Part shown: in pieces, positions 30,692-38,900 of the stretch | Position numbering within the stretch: position 1 is the first letter of the stretch | Layout: each line of letters begins with the position of its first letter | Source of the DNA: Prevotella sp. | Lineage (GTDB): Bacteria > Bacteroidota > Bacteroidia > Bacteroidales > Bacteroidaceae | NCBI GenBank assembly: GCA_017650905.1 | Contig: JAGCDZ010000024.1 | Span: 1 to 61,701, forward strand | DNA: 61,701 nucleotides | Direction of reading: 5' to 3' | Notes under the pieces: model-generated | Told to the model about the DNA's origin: nothing | Database searches by the model: none | What the model saw: the letters and a program-made list of their open reading frames with translations, nothing else | Made by a program: the position numbers and the translations under genes

Positions 30692-31117
30692 ATGAAAGCA
30701 AAACAACTATCCGTGTTCCTTGAGAACAAATCCGGCCGTCTGACCGAAGTGACAGAAGCCCTCGGTGCTGCTGGTATTAACCTTTCAGCCATGTCGATAG
30801 CCGATAACTCCGACTTCGGCATTCTCCGTTGTATCGTGTCTGAGCCCGATAAAGCCTATCAGGTTTTGAAAGAGCAGCACTTTGCTGTGAAGATTACCGA
30901 TGTTATCGGTTTTGTATGTCCCAATGTTAGCGGTTCATTGGCTGTCGTGCTTAAGCACCTCTCATCGAAGGGTATCTTCATCGAGTACATGTACTCTTTT
31001 GCTAATGGCAATGTGGCACATGTCATCATCCGTCCTTCAGACCTGGAGGCCTGCGAGGCTGCCCTTGCTGAGATTAAGGTCGATTTGCTGGCTGCCAACG
31101 ACCTCTATCAGTTATAA
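30692..31117 (+). CDS. ACT-domain amino-acid-binding protein
   Basis: A 141-residue protein with two ACT domains in tandem: one at about 3-65 (QLSVFLENKSGRLTEVTEALGAAGINLSAMSI) and one at about 70-138 (VVLKHLSSKGIFIEYMYSF). ACT domains bind amino acids and regulate enzymes or transport. Its position after the phenylacetate-CoA ligase gene suggests it senses an aromatic or branched-chain amino acid, but no ligand can be read from the sequence. It is probably co-transcribed with the ligase. Confidence 0.88.
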   Translation: MKAKQLSVFLENKSGRLTEVTEALGAAGINLSAMSIADNSDFGILRCIVSEPDKAYQVLKEQHFAVKITDVIGFVCPNVSGSLAVVLKHLSSKGIFIEYMYSFANGNVAHVIIRPSDLEACEAALAEIKVDLLAANDLYQL

Positions 31118-31124
31118 ATTGTCG

Positions 31125-31162
31125 GAATCTGCAATTTTTTCGGGAGAAAATTTTGCAGATTC
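31125..31162. repeat. 10-bp inverted repeat overlapping the purB promoter
   Basis: GAATCTGCAA (31125-31134) is the exact complement of TTGCAGATTC (31153-31162). The left arm is followed by T6, so it could weakly terminate the ACT gene, but the right arm covers the TTTG -33 box of purB, which also suits an operator. Confidence 0.7.
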
Positions 31163-31182
31163 TGAATTTCTACGTACCTTTG
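31152..31182 (+). promoter_or_regulatory. purB promoter
   Basis: TTTG at 31152-31155 and TACCTTTG at 31175-31182 with 19-bp spacing. The -33 box lies within an inverted repeat. The leader is about 75 nt. Confidence 0.75.
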
Positions 31183-31262
31183 CACCCGAATTTTCGGCAC
31201 ACTTGAATATTTGAGAGAAAGAATAGAAAGATAATTATCGATCGTTAGGACTAAATTAAAAA

Positions 31263-32627
31263 ATGGATTTATCATTGCTGACAGCCATCTCGCCTATTGA
31301 TGGCCGCTATCGGAGCAAGACGGAGCCACTGGCAGAATTCTTTTCTGAATATGCGCTTATCCGATACCGCATTCGCGTAGAGATAGAATATTTCATTACG
31401 CTTTGCGAACTCCCTTTGCCCCAATTGGCAGATTTCGACCATAGCCTGTTTGAGCCTTTACGTGACATCTACAGAGAGTTTACACCTGCCGATGCCCAGC
31501 GGGTGAAGGAGATTGAGACTATTACCAATCATGATGTCAAGGCGGTGGAATATTATATCAAGGAGCGCATTGATGCTCTTTCTGGAATTTCTGGAGAAGC
31601 CGGTATTTCCGGCTTTAAGGAATTTATTCATTTCGGGCTGACATCGCAGGATATCAATAACACGTCTGTGCCTTTGTCAATCAAGGAAGCGCTGGCGCAA
31701 GTCTATATCCCTCTGCTTGAGGAGCTCATCGAACAATTGCACGATTATGCTGAAGCCTGGAAGAATGTACCCATGCTTGCAAAGACCCACGGGCAGCCGG
31801 CCTCGCCGACGCGTCTGGGTAAGGAGGTCATGGTGTATGTCTATCGTTTGGAAGAGCAACTCCGTTCTTTGAAGGATACACCTATCACTGCAAAGTTCGG
31901 TGGTGCTACGGGAAATTTCAACGCCCATCATGTGGCATACCCCCAATACGACTGGTGTGATTTCGGCAACCGTTTCGTCTCTGAGAAACTGGGATTGGAG
32001 CGTGAGCAGTTTACGACACAGATTTCCAACTATGACTGGCTTGGTGCCCTCTTTGATGCTATGCGTCGTATCAATACGATTGTCATCGACCTCGATCGTG
32101 ATTTCTGGATGTATATCTCCATGGAATATTTCAAGCAGAAAATCAAGAAGGGTGAGGTGGGTTCTAGTGCCATGCCCCACAAGGTGAATCCCATCGATTA
32201 TGAGAATTCCGAGGGTAACCTTGGCATTGCTAATGCCATCCTGCAGTTCCTGGCAGCGAAGCTGCCGGTAAGTCGTTTACAGCGTGATCTCACAGACTCG
32301 ACGGTATTGCGTAATGTGGGTGTGCCCATGGGTCATGCTCTTATTGCTTTCCAGAGCACATTGAAAGGACTCCGCAAACTGATTCTCAACGAGGAGAAGC
32401 TGCAGCAGGATCTTGACCATACTTGGGCCGTAGTGGCTGAGGGTATTCAGACCATCCTTCGCCGAGAGGCTTATCCCAATCCCTATGAGACTCTGAAGGC
32501 ACTGACCCGTACTAACGAAGGTATCACTGCAGAGACCATTGCAAGTTTCATCGATACGCTGGATGTTAGTGATGTGGTGAAAGACGAACTTCGTGCTATC
32601 ACACCCTCAACCTACACAGGCATTTAA
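31263..32627 (+). CDS. purB: Adenylosuccinate lyase
   Basis: Fumarase-superfamily enzyme acting twice in purine synthesis (SAICAR to AICAR, and adenylosuccinate to AMP). The 454 residues are of the longer gammaproteobacterial-like type. It carries the superfamily signature GSSAMPHKVNPIDYENSEGN at about 297-316 and the catalytic histidine regions near TNHDVKAVEYYIK and KTHGQPASPT. It has its own promoter. Together with guaB it gives this window one enzyme of each branch from IMP. Confidence 0.97.
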   Translation: MDLSLLTAISPIDGRYRSKTEPLAEFFSEYALIRYRIRVEIEYFITLCELPLPQLADFDHSLFEPLRDIYREFTPADAQRVKEIETITNHDVKAVEYYIKERIDALSGISGEAGISGFKEFIHFGLTSQDINNTSVPLSIKEALAQVYIPLLEELIEQLHDYAEAWKNVPMLAKTHGQPASPTRLGKEVMVYVYRLEEQLRSLKDTPITAKFGGATGNFNAHHVAYPQYDWCDFGNRFVSEKLGLEREQFTTQISNYDWLGALFDAMRRINTIVIDLDRDFWMYISMEYFKQKIKKGEVGSSAMPHKVNPIDYENSEGNLGIANAILQFLAAKLPVSRLQRDLTDSTVLRNVGVPMGHALIAFQSTLKGLRKLILNEEKLQQDLDHTWAVVAEGIQTILRREAYPNPYETLKALTRTNEGITAETIASFIDTLDVSDVVKDELRAITPSTYTGI

Positions 32628-32666
32628 CTATCAACCTCCAGCAATCTGGAATAACATATATATATA

Positions 32667-32677
32667 AATAAGGTATA
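32667..32677 (+). promoter_or_regulatory. AATAAGGTATA leader motif before the pseudouridine synthase gene
   Basis: An exact 11-base match to the motif in the trigger factor leader (15348-15358) and in the leader starting near 35605 (35639-35649). No TAnnTTTG box was found between purB and this gene. Confidence 0.4.
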
Positions 32678-32696
32678 ACACAAAAAACGAGTAAAA

Positions 32697-34076
32697 ATGG
32701 ATATTGAGAACATGAATCAAGAGAACATGCCTCAGGAAGAGCAGAAGAAAGAGGGTTTTCAGAGAGAACAACGTGAGTTCCGTCCGGGCCGTTCACCGCG
32801 CCCCCGTATACATACAGGTCAGCATCCTGTTTCAGACCGTCCTGCTTTTAAGCGCAGCAATGATGAGGGCGGCTTCCGTCCCGAGGGTTTTGGCGCAGGA
32901 CTGCAGTCGAGTGCTCCTCGTACTGGCGGTTATCAACCCCGTCAACCTCGTGAGGGCGGCTACCAGCCCCGTGGTGGTTATCAGCCTCGTGGCGGTTACC
33001 AGCCTCGTCCTCAAGGTGAGGGTGGTTATCAACCCCGTGGTGGTTATCAGCCTCGTGGCGGTTACCAGCCTCGTCCTCAAGGTGATGGTGGCTATCAGCC
33101 CCGTGGTGGTTATCAGCCTCGTGGCGGTTACCAGCCTCGTCCTCAGGGTGAGGGCGGCTATCAGCCCCGTGGTGGTTATCAGCAGCGTAGTGGCTATAAT
33201 CCCAATGGAGGCTATAATAATAAGTTTAATAAGGGTGGTAAGCCATATGGTGCTGCTCCCTATAAGAAACAGCGTCAGCATACAGCCGACTACGATCCGA
33301 ATGCCAAATACAGCATGAAGAAGCGTATCGAGTATAAGGAGATTAACTTCGATCCCAACGAGCCGCTGCGTCTGAACAAGTTTCTGGCCAATGCAGGTGT
33401 CTGCAGCCGTCGTGAGGCTGATGAGTTCATTCAGGCTGGTGTTGTCACCGTCAATGGTGAGGTGGTTACCGAGCTTGGTACCAAGGTCCTTCGTACAGAT
33501 GAGGTTCGTTTCCATGACCAGCCGGTTAATATCGAGAAGAAGGTGTATGTCCTGCTCAATAAGCCTAAGGACTATGTAACGACTTCTGACGATCCTCAGC
33601 AGCGAAAGACGGTGATGGACCTTGTGAAGAATGCTTGTCCAGAGCGCATCTATCCCGTTGGTCGTCTTGACCGTAACACCACAGGTGTGCTCTTGCTGAC
33701 CAATGATGGCGACTTGGCTTCTAAGCTGACCCATCCTAAATATCTCAAGAAGAAGATCTATCATGTTTTCCTCGACAAGGCCTGCTCGGCTCACGACTTG
33801 GAGCAGATCGCTACAGGTATCCAGCTGGAGGATGGTGAAATCAAGGCCGATGATGTGCAGTACGCTCATCCTACAGACAAAAAGCAGGTGGGTATCGAAA
33901 TCCATTCGGGCAAGAACCGTATCGTTCGCCGTATTTTCGAGAGCCTCGGCTATAAGGTGCTGAAACTGGATCGCGTCCAGTTTGCCGGTCTGACCAAGAA
34001 GAATCTGAAGCGTGGTGACTGGCGTTACCTCACTGAGGAGGAAGTTGACCGTCTGCGTATGGGCGCTTACGAGTAA
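32697..34076 (+). CDS. rRNA pseudouridine synthase (RluB/RsuA family) with a repeat-rich N-terminal tail
   Basis: Converts a uridine in rRNA, probably 23S, to pseudouridine. The catalytic half starts with an S4 RNA-binding domain ([22 protein letters not shown], about 222-270), followed by the synthase domain with the catalytic aspartate in [19 protein letters not shown] near residue 324. The first 215 residues are a low-complexity, Gly/Tyr/Gln/Pro/Arg-rich tail; residues 87-152 are three 22-residue repeats built from GGYQPR, with a partial fourth. Such RG-rich tails bind RNA in other proteins, but no function is shown here. It is followed 37 bp later by asnS without a terminator. Confidence 0.93.
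   Translation: MDIENMNQENMPQEEQKKEGFQREQREFRPGRSPRPRIHTGQHPVSDRPAFKRSNDEGGFRPEGFGAGLQSSAPRTGGYQPRQPREGGYQPRGGYQPRGGYQPRPQGEGGYQPRGGYQPRGGYQPRPQGDGGYQPRGGYQPRGGYQPRPQGEGGYQPRGGYQQRSGYNPNGGYNNKFNKGGKPYGAAPYKKQRQHTADYDPNAKYSMKKRIEYKEINFDPNEPLRLNKFLANAGVCSRREADEFIQAGVVTVNGEVVTELGTKVLRTDEVRFHDQPVNIEKKVYVLLNKPKDYVTTSDDPQQRKTVMDLVKNACPERIYPVGRLDRNTTGVLLLTNDGDLASKLTHPKYLKKKIYHVFLDKACSAHDLEQIATGIQLEDGEIKADDVQYAHPTDKKQVGIEIHSGKNRIVRRIFESLGYKVLKLDRVQFAGLTKKNLKRGDWRYLTEEEVDRLRMGAYE
32955..33188 (+). repeat. 66-bp coding tandem repeat
   Basis: Three near-identical 66-bp units plus a 36-bp partial unit, each encoding three GGYQPR motifs and PQGE or PQGD. Copies differ mainly at synonymous positions. In-frame repeat changes would alter tail length without frameshift. 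Confidence 0.92.
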
Positions 34077-34113
34077 TCCTGGAATATCCGGAAAAACTAG
34101 AATAACCGTAATT

Positions 34114-35550
34114 ATGAATAGAACAAAGATAATTGATGTGCTGCAAAGCACGGAATACGGCAAGGAGGTCTGCGTGAAGGGCTGGGTGCGTACGCACCGC
34201 AGCTCGAAGGCCGTAGACTTTATTGCCCTCAATGATGGCTCTACCATCAAGAATGTTCAGGTGGTCGTCGACCCCACAAAGTTCGACGAGCAATTATTAA
34301 AAGATATAACTACCGGTTCCTGTATCTGTGCTGAGGGAACTCTCGTCGAGAGTCAGGGGGCTGGACAGTCTAGTGAAATTCAGGCTACCAAGTTAGTGGT
34401 CTATGGCCCTTGTGGCAATGACTATCCCATGCAGAAGAAAGGTCAGAGCTTTGAGGCTATGCGTAAGAACGCCCACATGCGTCTCCGCACTAATACCTTT
34501 GGTGCAGTGATGCGCATCCGTCATAACATGGCAATGGCTATTCATACCTATTTCCATGAGCATGGTTTCTTCTATTTCCATACACCCCTGATTACCGCGA
34601 GTGACTGTGAGGGCGCTGGTAATATGTTCCAGGTGACTACGAAGAACCTCTATGACCTGAAGAAGGACGAGCAGGGTAAGATCATCTACGACGATGATTT
34701 CTTCGGTGAGCAGACCTCACTGACCGTGAGCGGACAGTTGGAAGGTGAGCTTGGTGCGACAGCCTTAGGTGCTATCTATACCTTTGGTCCCACTTTCCGA
34801 GCAGAGAATAGTAACACACCCCGTCACTTGGCCGAGTTCTGGATGGTGGAGCCTGAAGTAGCCTTCCTTGACCAGGAGGAACTGATGGACCTTGAGGAGG
34901 ACTTTATAAAATACTGTGTGCGCTGGGCACTCGATAATTGCAAGGACGACCTTGCCTTCCTGAATCAGATGATCGACAAGACGCTCCTCGCCCGTTTGGA
35001 GGGTGTGCTCAAAGAGACCTTCGTTCGTCTGCCTTATACTGAGGGTATCAACATTCTGCAGGAAGCTATCAAGAATGGCAAGAAATTTGAGTTCCCCTGC
35101 AACTGGGGCGACGACTTGGCTTCGGAGCATGAACGCTACCTCGTAGAGGAACATTTTAAGAAGCCGGTTATCATGACCGACTATCCCCGTGCCTTCAAAT
35201 CATTCTATATGAAACAGAATGAAACACAGGGTGAGGGTTCGGTCGGTTACAAGGGAGCCGTGGCTCCTGGACCTACGATGCAGGGTACCGATGTGCTCTT
35301 CCCACAGATTGGTGAGATTATCGGTGGTTCGGTACGTGAGGAAAGTTATGATAAGCTGATGGCAGAGATTGAACGTCGAGGCATGGACCAGACCCATCTG
35401 TGGTGGTATATCGATACCCGTCGCTGGGGTTCCTGCCCTCATGCTGGTTTCGGTTTGGGCTTCGAAAGGCTCATCTTGTTTGTTACCGGCATGCAGAATA
35501 TTCGCGACGTTATTCCGTTCCCGAGAACACCAAAGTCTGCAGAATTTTGA
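34114..35550 (+). CDS. asnS: Asparagine--tRNA ligase
   Basis: Class IIb aminoacyl-tRNA synthetase of 478 residues. The ATG at 34114 ([19 protein letters not shown]) is used; an in-frame upstream extension runs into the preceding gene and is not conserved-looking. An N-terminal OB-fold ([23 protein letters not shown]) is followed by the catalytic domain with motif 2 ([21 protein letters not shown]) and motif 3 ([13 protein letters not shown]). It lies 37 bp after the pseudouridine synthase gene and probably shares its transcript. Confidence 0.97.
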   Translation: MNRTKIIDVLQSTEYGKEVCVKGWVRTHRSSKAVDFIALNDGSTIKNVQVVVDPTKFDEQLLKDITTGSCICAEGTLVESQGAGQSSEIQATKLVVYGPCGNDYPMQKKGQSFEAMRKNAHMRLRTNTFGAVMRIRHNMAMAIHTYFHEHGFFYFHTPLITASDCEGAGNMFQVTTKNLYDLKKDEQGKIIYDDDFFGEQTSLTVSGQLEGELGATALGAIYTFGPTFRAENSNTPRHLAEFWMVEPEVAFLDQEELMDLEEDFIKYCVRWALDNCKDDLAFLNQMIDKTLLARLEGVLKETFVRLPYTEGINILQEAIKNGKKFEFPCNWGDDLASEHERYLVEEHFKKPVIMTDYPRAFKSFYMKQNETQGEGSVGYKGAVAPGPTMQGTDVLFPQIGEIIGGSVREESYDKLMAEIERRGMDQTHLWWYIDTRRWGSCPHAGFGLGFERLILFVTGMQNIRDVIPFPRTPKSAEF

Positions 35551-35569
35551 TAAAAAATCGAAAAAAAAC

Positions 35570-35599
35570 TTGTTTTTTTAAAAAATAGCAGTAACTTTG
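35570..35599 (+). promoter_or_regulatory. Upstream promoter (P1) before the giant lipoprotein
   Basis: TTG at 35570-35572 and TAACTTTG at 35592-35599 with 19-bp spacing. Transcription should start near 35605. Confidence 0.65.
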
Positions 35600-35604
35600 C
35601 ATGC

Positions 35605-35790
35605 GAAATGAATGAATCAACCAATATAAATAAATATAAATAAGGTATAGGAGGACCTGTAATCGCTACGAAGCAGAAACAATGACATTAAGAATGTGTG
35701 CAAACCCCGATAAATAAAGAGGATTTCGCACAAAAATTGCTATTTTTTGTAAGAAAATCGCTTAAAAACGCAATTTTTTAGCTTTTTTTT
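35605..35790 (+). ncRNA. Possible small transcript between P1 and a terminator
   Basis: A region of about 185 nt bounded by promoter P1 and by an intrinsic terminator whose AAAAATTGC (35732-35740) pairs with GCAATTTTT (35770-35778), followed by a T8 run at 35783-35790. It contains AATAAGGTATA followed by GGAGG and an 11-codon frame (ATG at 35682, MTLRMCANPDK, TAA at 35715). A GTGC/GCAC-closed hairpin is possible around 35698-35731. It could be an independent small RNA, a short-peptide mRNA, or an attenuated leader of the giant lipoprotein gene. I do not recognise its family. Confidence 0.35.
35732..35790 (+). terminator. Intrinsic terminator upstream of the giant lipoprotein
   Basis: A 9-bp perfect stem (AAAAATTGC with GCAATTTTT) with a 29-nt loop, followed closely by T8. 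Confidence 0.55.
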
Positions 35791-35809
35791 AAAAAAATAT
35801 TCGATTTTG

Positions 35810-35841
35810 TTTGCAAGTTTTCGGAATTATATCTATATTTG
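35810..35841 (+). promoter_or_regulatory. Main promoter (P2) of the giant lipoprotein gene
   Basis: TTTG at 35810-35813 and TATATTTG at 35834-35841, spaced by 20 bp. The predicted leader is about 130 nt. It begins with a start-stop element ATGTAA (35850-35855) and includes AAATCC (35854-35859), which can pair with GGATTT (35910-35915). Confidence 0.7.
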
Positions 35842-35977
35842 CACCAAAAATGTAAATCCGTATAGGAGATACAATGCCCTGACGTAGGCTTTTAGGAGCT
35901 TTTTGGGGTGGATTTGAGAGAAAGAAAAGAAGTATAACATTTAAACTTTATTTTTTATTAATTTAATTTTTAATCGT

Positions 35978-38900
35978 ATGAAAAGAAAGATTTTCAGTAA
36001 ACTGCTTATGGGAGCATTCTTCATTGCTTCTGTAAGTGCGTTCGTATCTTGTAAGGACTACGATGACGACATCAATGCCAACAAGGCAGACATCAAGGCC
36101 GTACAAGAGCAATTAGCTACTCTGACGAGCAATCTGAATTCTGTGCAGTCTCAGTTGCAGAGCCAGAAGACTGAATTGGAGAAAGAGCTGGCTACAGCAA
36201 AGTCTCAGCTTGAGACTCAGATTGCTAATGCCAAGGCTGAGCTGAATGCAGCTATCGAAAAGAAGGCTGATCAGTCTACAGTTGATGCTCTGGCTCTGAG
36301 AGTTTCTACTCTGGAGACTAACTTGGCTGCCCTGAAGGCTGCTTACGAGGCTAAGATTGCAACCATCGAGTCTGCACTGGCTTCTCTGCAGGCACTCATC
36401 GACAAGAAAGCCGACATTACCTATGTTGACAATGCTATCGCTATTCTGAACAGCGCTATCGAGGGTAAGGTTGCTAAAGACGACTTCGCTGCTTTCAAGA
36501 ATGAGGTTGCTAAATTGCAGAATGATCTTAATAATTTGGCAACTCTGGCCAACAGCAAGGCTGATCAGAAGGATATCGATCATGCCGTTGAGAATATCAA
36601 CGCTAAGCTCGCTGCCCTTGAGGAGACTATGAAGACTGTTGTTCCACAGTCTGAGATCTCAGGTCTCAAGGAGACCATTACAGCTCTTCAGAATTCGGTT
36701 AATTCTCTGACCCAGGCTGTTTCTGCCAAGGCTGAGCAGAGTGCTGTTGATCAGTTGAACCTCTTCTATAAGGAGTTGAAGGAGCAGGTTAATGCACTCG
36801 TTACTCCCGCACAGCTTGAGAGCGCTATCGCTACTCTGAAGGCTGAGGTTGAGGCAAAGGGCGCTGAGCAGACAGCTGAACTTCAGGCTGCTATCGCTAA
36901 GGTTCAGGAGGCTGTTGATGCCAACAAGACTGCTGCTGCTGATGATCTGAAAGCTGCTGTTGAGACAATCAATGCTGCTCTTGGTACAAAGGCTAATGTC
37001 TCTGACCTTGAGGCCGCTGTTCAGGATCTGAACAAGGCTAAGGATGATATCGTTGACATCCTGCAGAAGTATGCTGCTGTAACTGGTGACATCGCTGGCA
37101 TTAACACTACTATCGCAAACATCCAGTCAGAGCTGGCTTCTAAGGCTGGTGCTGCTGACGTAGCGCAATTGGGTGGTGATTTCGCTGCATTCAAGGGCGT
37201 TGTAGATGGTAAGTTTACTGCTGATGGTATTGCTATCGAGGCTCTGAATGTACAGACCGCTGCTATCAATAAATTCCTCGGTGAATTACAGGAGGGCGCT
37301 ACTCTGGCAAAGACATTGGAAGAACTGAAGGCTGCCATGAGTGCTGATGCTGCTGCTAAGGTTGCTGCTGAGGAAACTGCACGCGTTAATGCAATTACTG
37401 GTGTTAAGACTGAGATCTCTGATCTGCAGAAGCAGCTCTATGGTGATGCTGAAGCTGGTACTACTGGTGACATCGATAAGCTGAAGAGCGATTTCAATAA
37501 GATTGACGAGAAGATTCAGACCTCTATCGATGAGAACCTCGCTAACCTGATGGTATTTGTTCAGCACATGCTGACAAGCGTTACCTTGATTCCACAGCTC
37601 TATCTTAATGGTATTGAGGCTATCCAGTTCGTATCTGTAGAGTATACTCCACAGGTAAAGGATTATACTATCGTACCTGACAAGTATGGTGATGCTACAC
37701 AATATTCTGGCTATTGGACTTCAAATGGTACAACTCCTGTTTGGGCAGCATTGAATGACCACCAGTTGGTAAACAAGGCCTTTGCTCCTGCAGTTCGTGT
37801 TGACAATGGTGAGACTGAGGCTTACTATCGTCTGAGCCCTGCTGTTGTTAAGGAAGACGAGATCGATACCGAAAAGATCAAGTTCGTTTGCACGACAGCT
37901 GAAACTACTACCCGTGCTGCTGTACTTACTGATGATAATCCAGTTAAGCCTACATTCGCTTCGCTTGATAAGGGTGTGCTGACCGTTAAGCTGAACAAAA
38001 CCATAACTGAAAGCCTTCGCTATGATGGTGAGACTGGTGGTAAGAATGACGTAATTGCTTCTTTGATGGTTCCCCGCAAGGCTAATGCAGAAAAGCAGAT
38101 TGAAGAGCAGGAGATTTATTCTGAGTTCAACCTGATTGACGAGATTACTATTTCTCCGCGCATTGCTGCCCTGAATAAGGTTGAGTATAATAAGACTTAT
38201 GTCTTCAATGGTAATACAGCTGCTACCAGACATAATCCGAACATCGCTATGCAGTATCACTTCATTGACTCTGCAAAGATCTGGAGATCACAGGTTGACC
38301 AGAATGTTTGGGTGAAGGAAGAAGTACAGTATGATGAGGAATTCGATCTGCTGCAGCTTGTAACTGGTTGTTATGATAATAATGGACATAAGGAAATCAC
38401 TAAGGAGCAATTGGCTAAGTATGGTCTTGAGTTCCGTTTCTACAAGCCTACAAAGTCTTATGGAGATCCTTTGTCTATCAACTATAACTTTACTGATCAG
38501 CAGGTATTTGCTAAGATTGAGGGTAGCAAGATCTCTGCTACACTTCCTAGTGGTACTTCTGCACTTGGTAACCGTGCCGTTATCGGTAAGGAGCCTATCG
38601 TTCGCGTTGAGTTGATCGATGTTAACCATAACAACAACCTCGTTGATATGGCTTACTTCAAGATTAAGTTCGTTGACAATACGCCTAAGAAGCCGGCTAT
38701 CCAGGTGACTGAGGAAACCGAGCAGACATTAGAGTGCTATGGTAACGAGATGAGAATTAAGTGGGATCAGTTTATTGAGGATGTCTATGCACAGATGGAA
38801 GGTACCTATGGTACAGGTCTGAGTTGGCAGGAGTTCCGCGCTGTATATCCTGCTGCTGATGTTGAGCGCGATGGCCAGAAGTTTAATGTTACTTATGGTG

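Noticed and set aside
32955-33188. Regular repeats that could suggest a CRISPR array
   Set aside because: The units are contiguous 66-bp coding repeats in frame, without unique spacers and without cas genes nearby.
32832-34250. A 472-codon open frame on the minus strand opposite the pseudouridine synthase gene
   Set aside because: Its sequence mirrors the coding repeats and S4/synthase domains of the plus-strand gene; it has no promoter and no recognisable motif.
35850-35855. ATGTAA start-stop element near the predicted transcription start of the giant lipoprotein
   Set aside because: A six-base match in AT-rich sequence is expected by chance; noted under the promoter but not claimed as functional.
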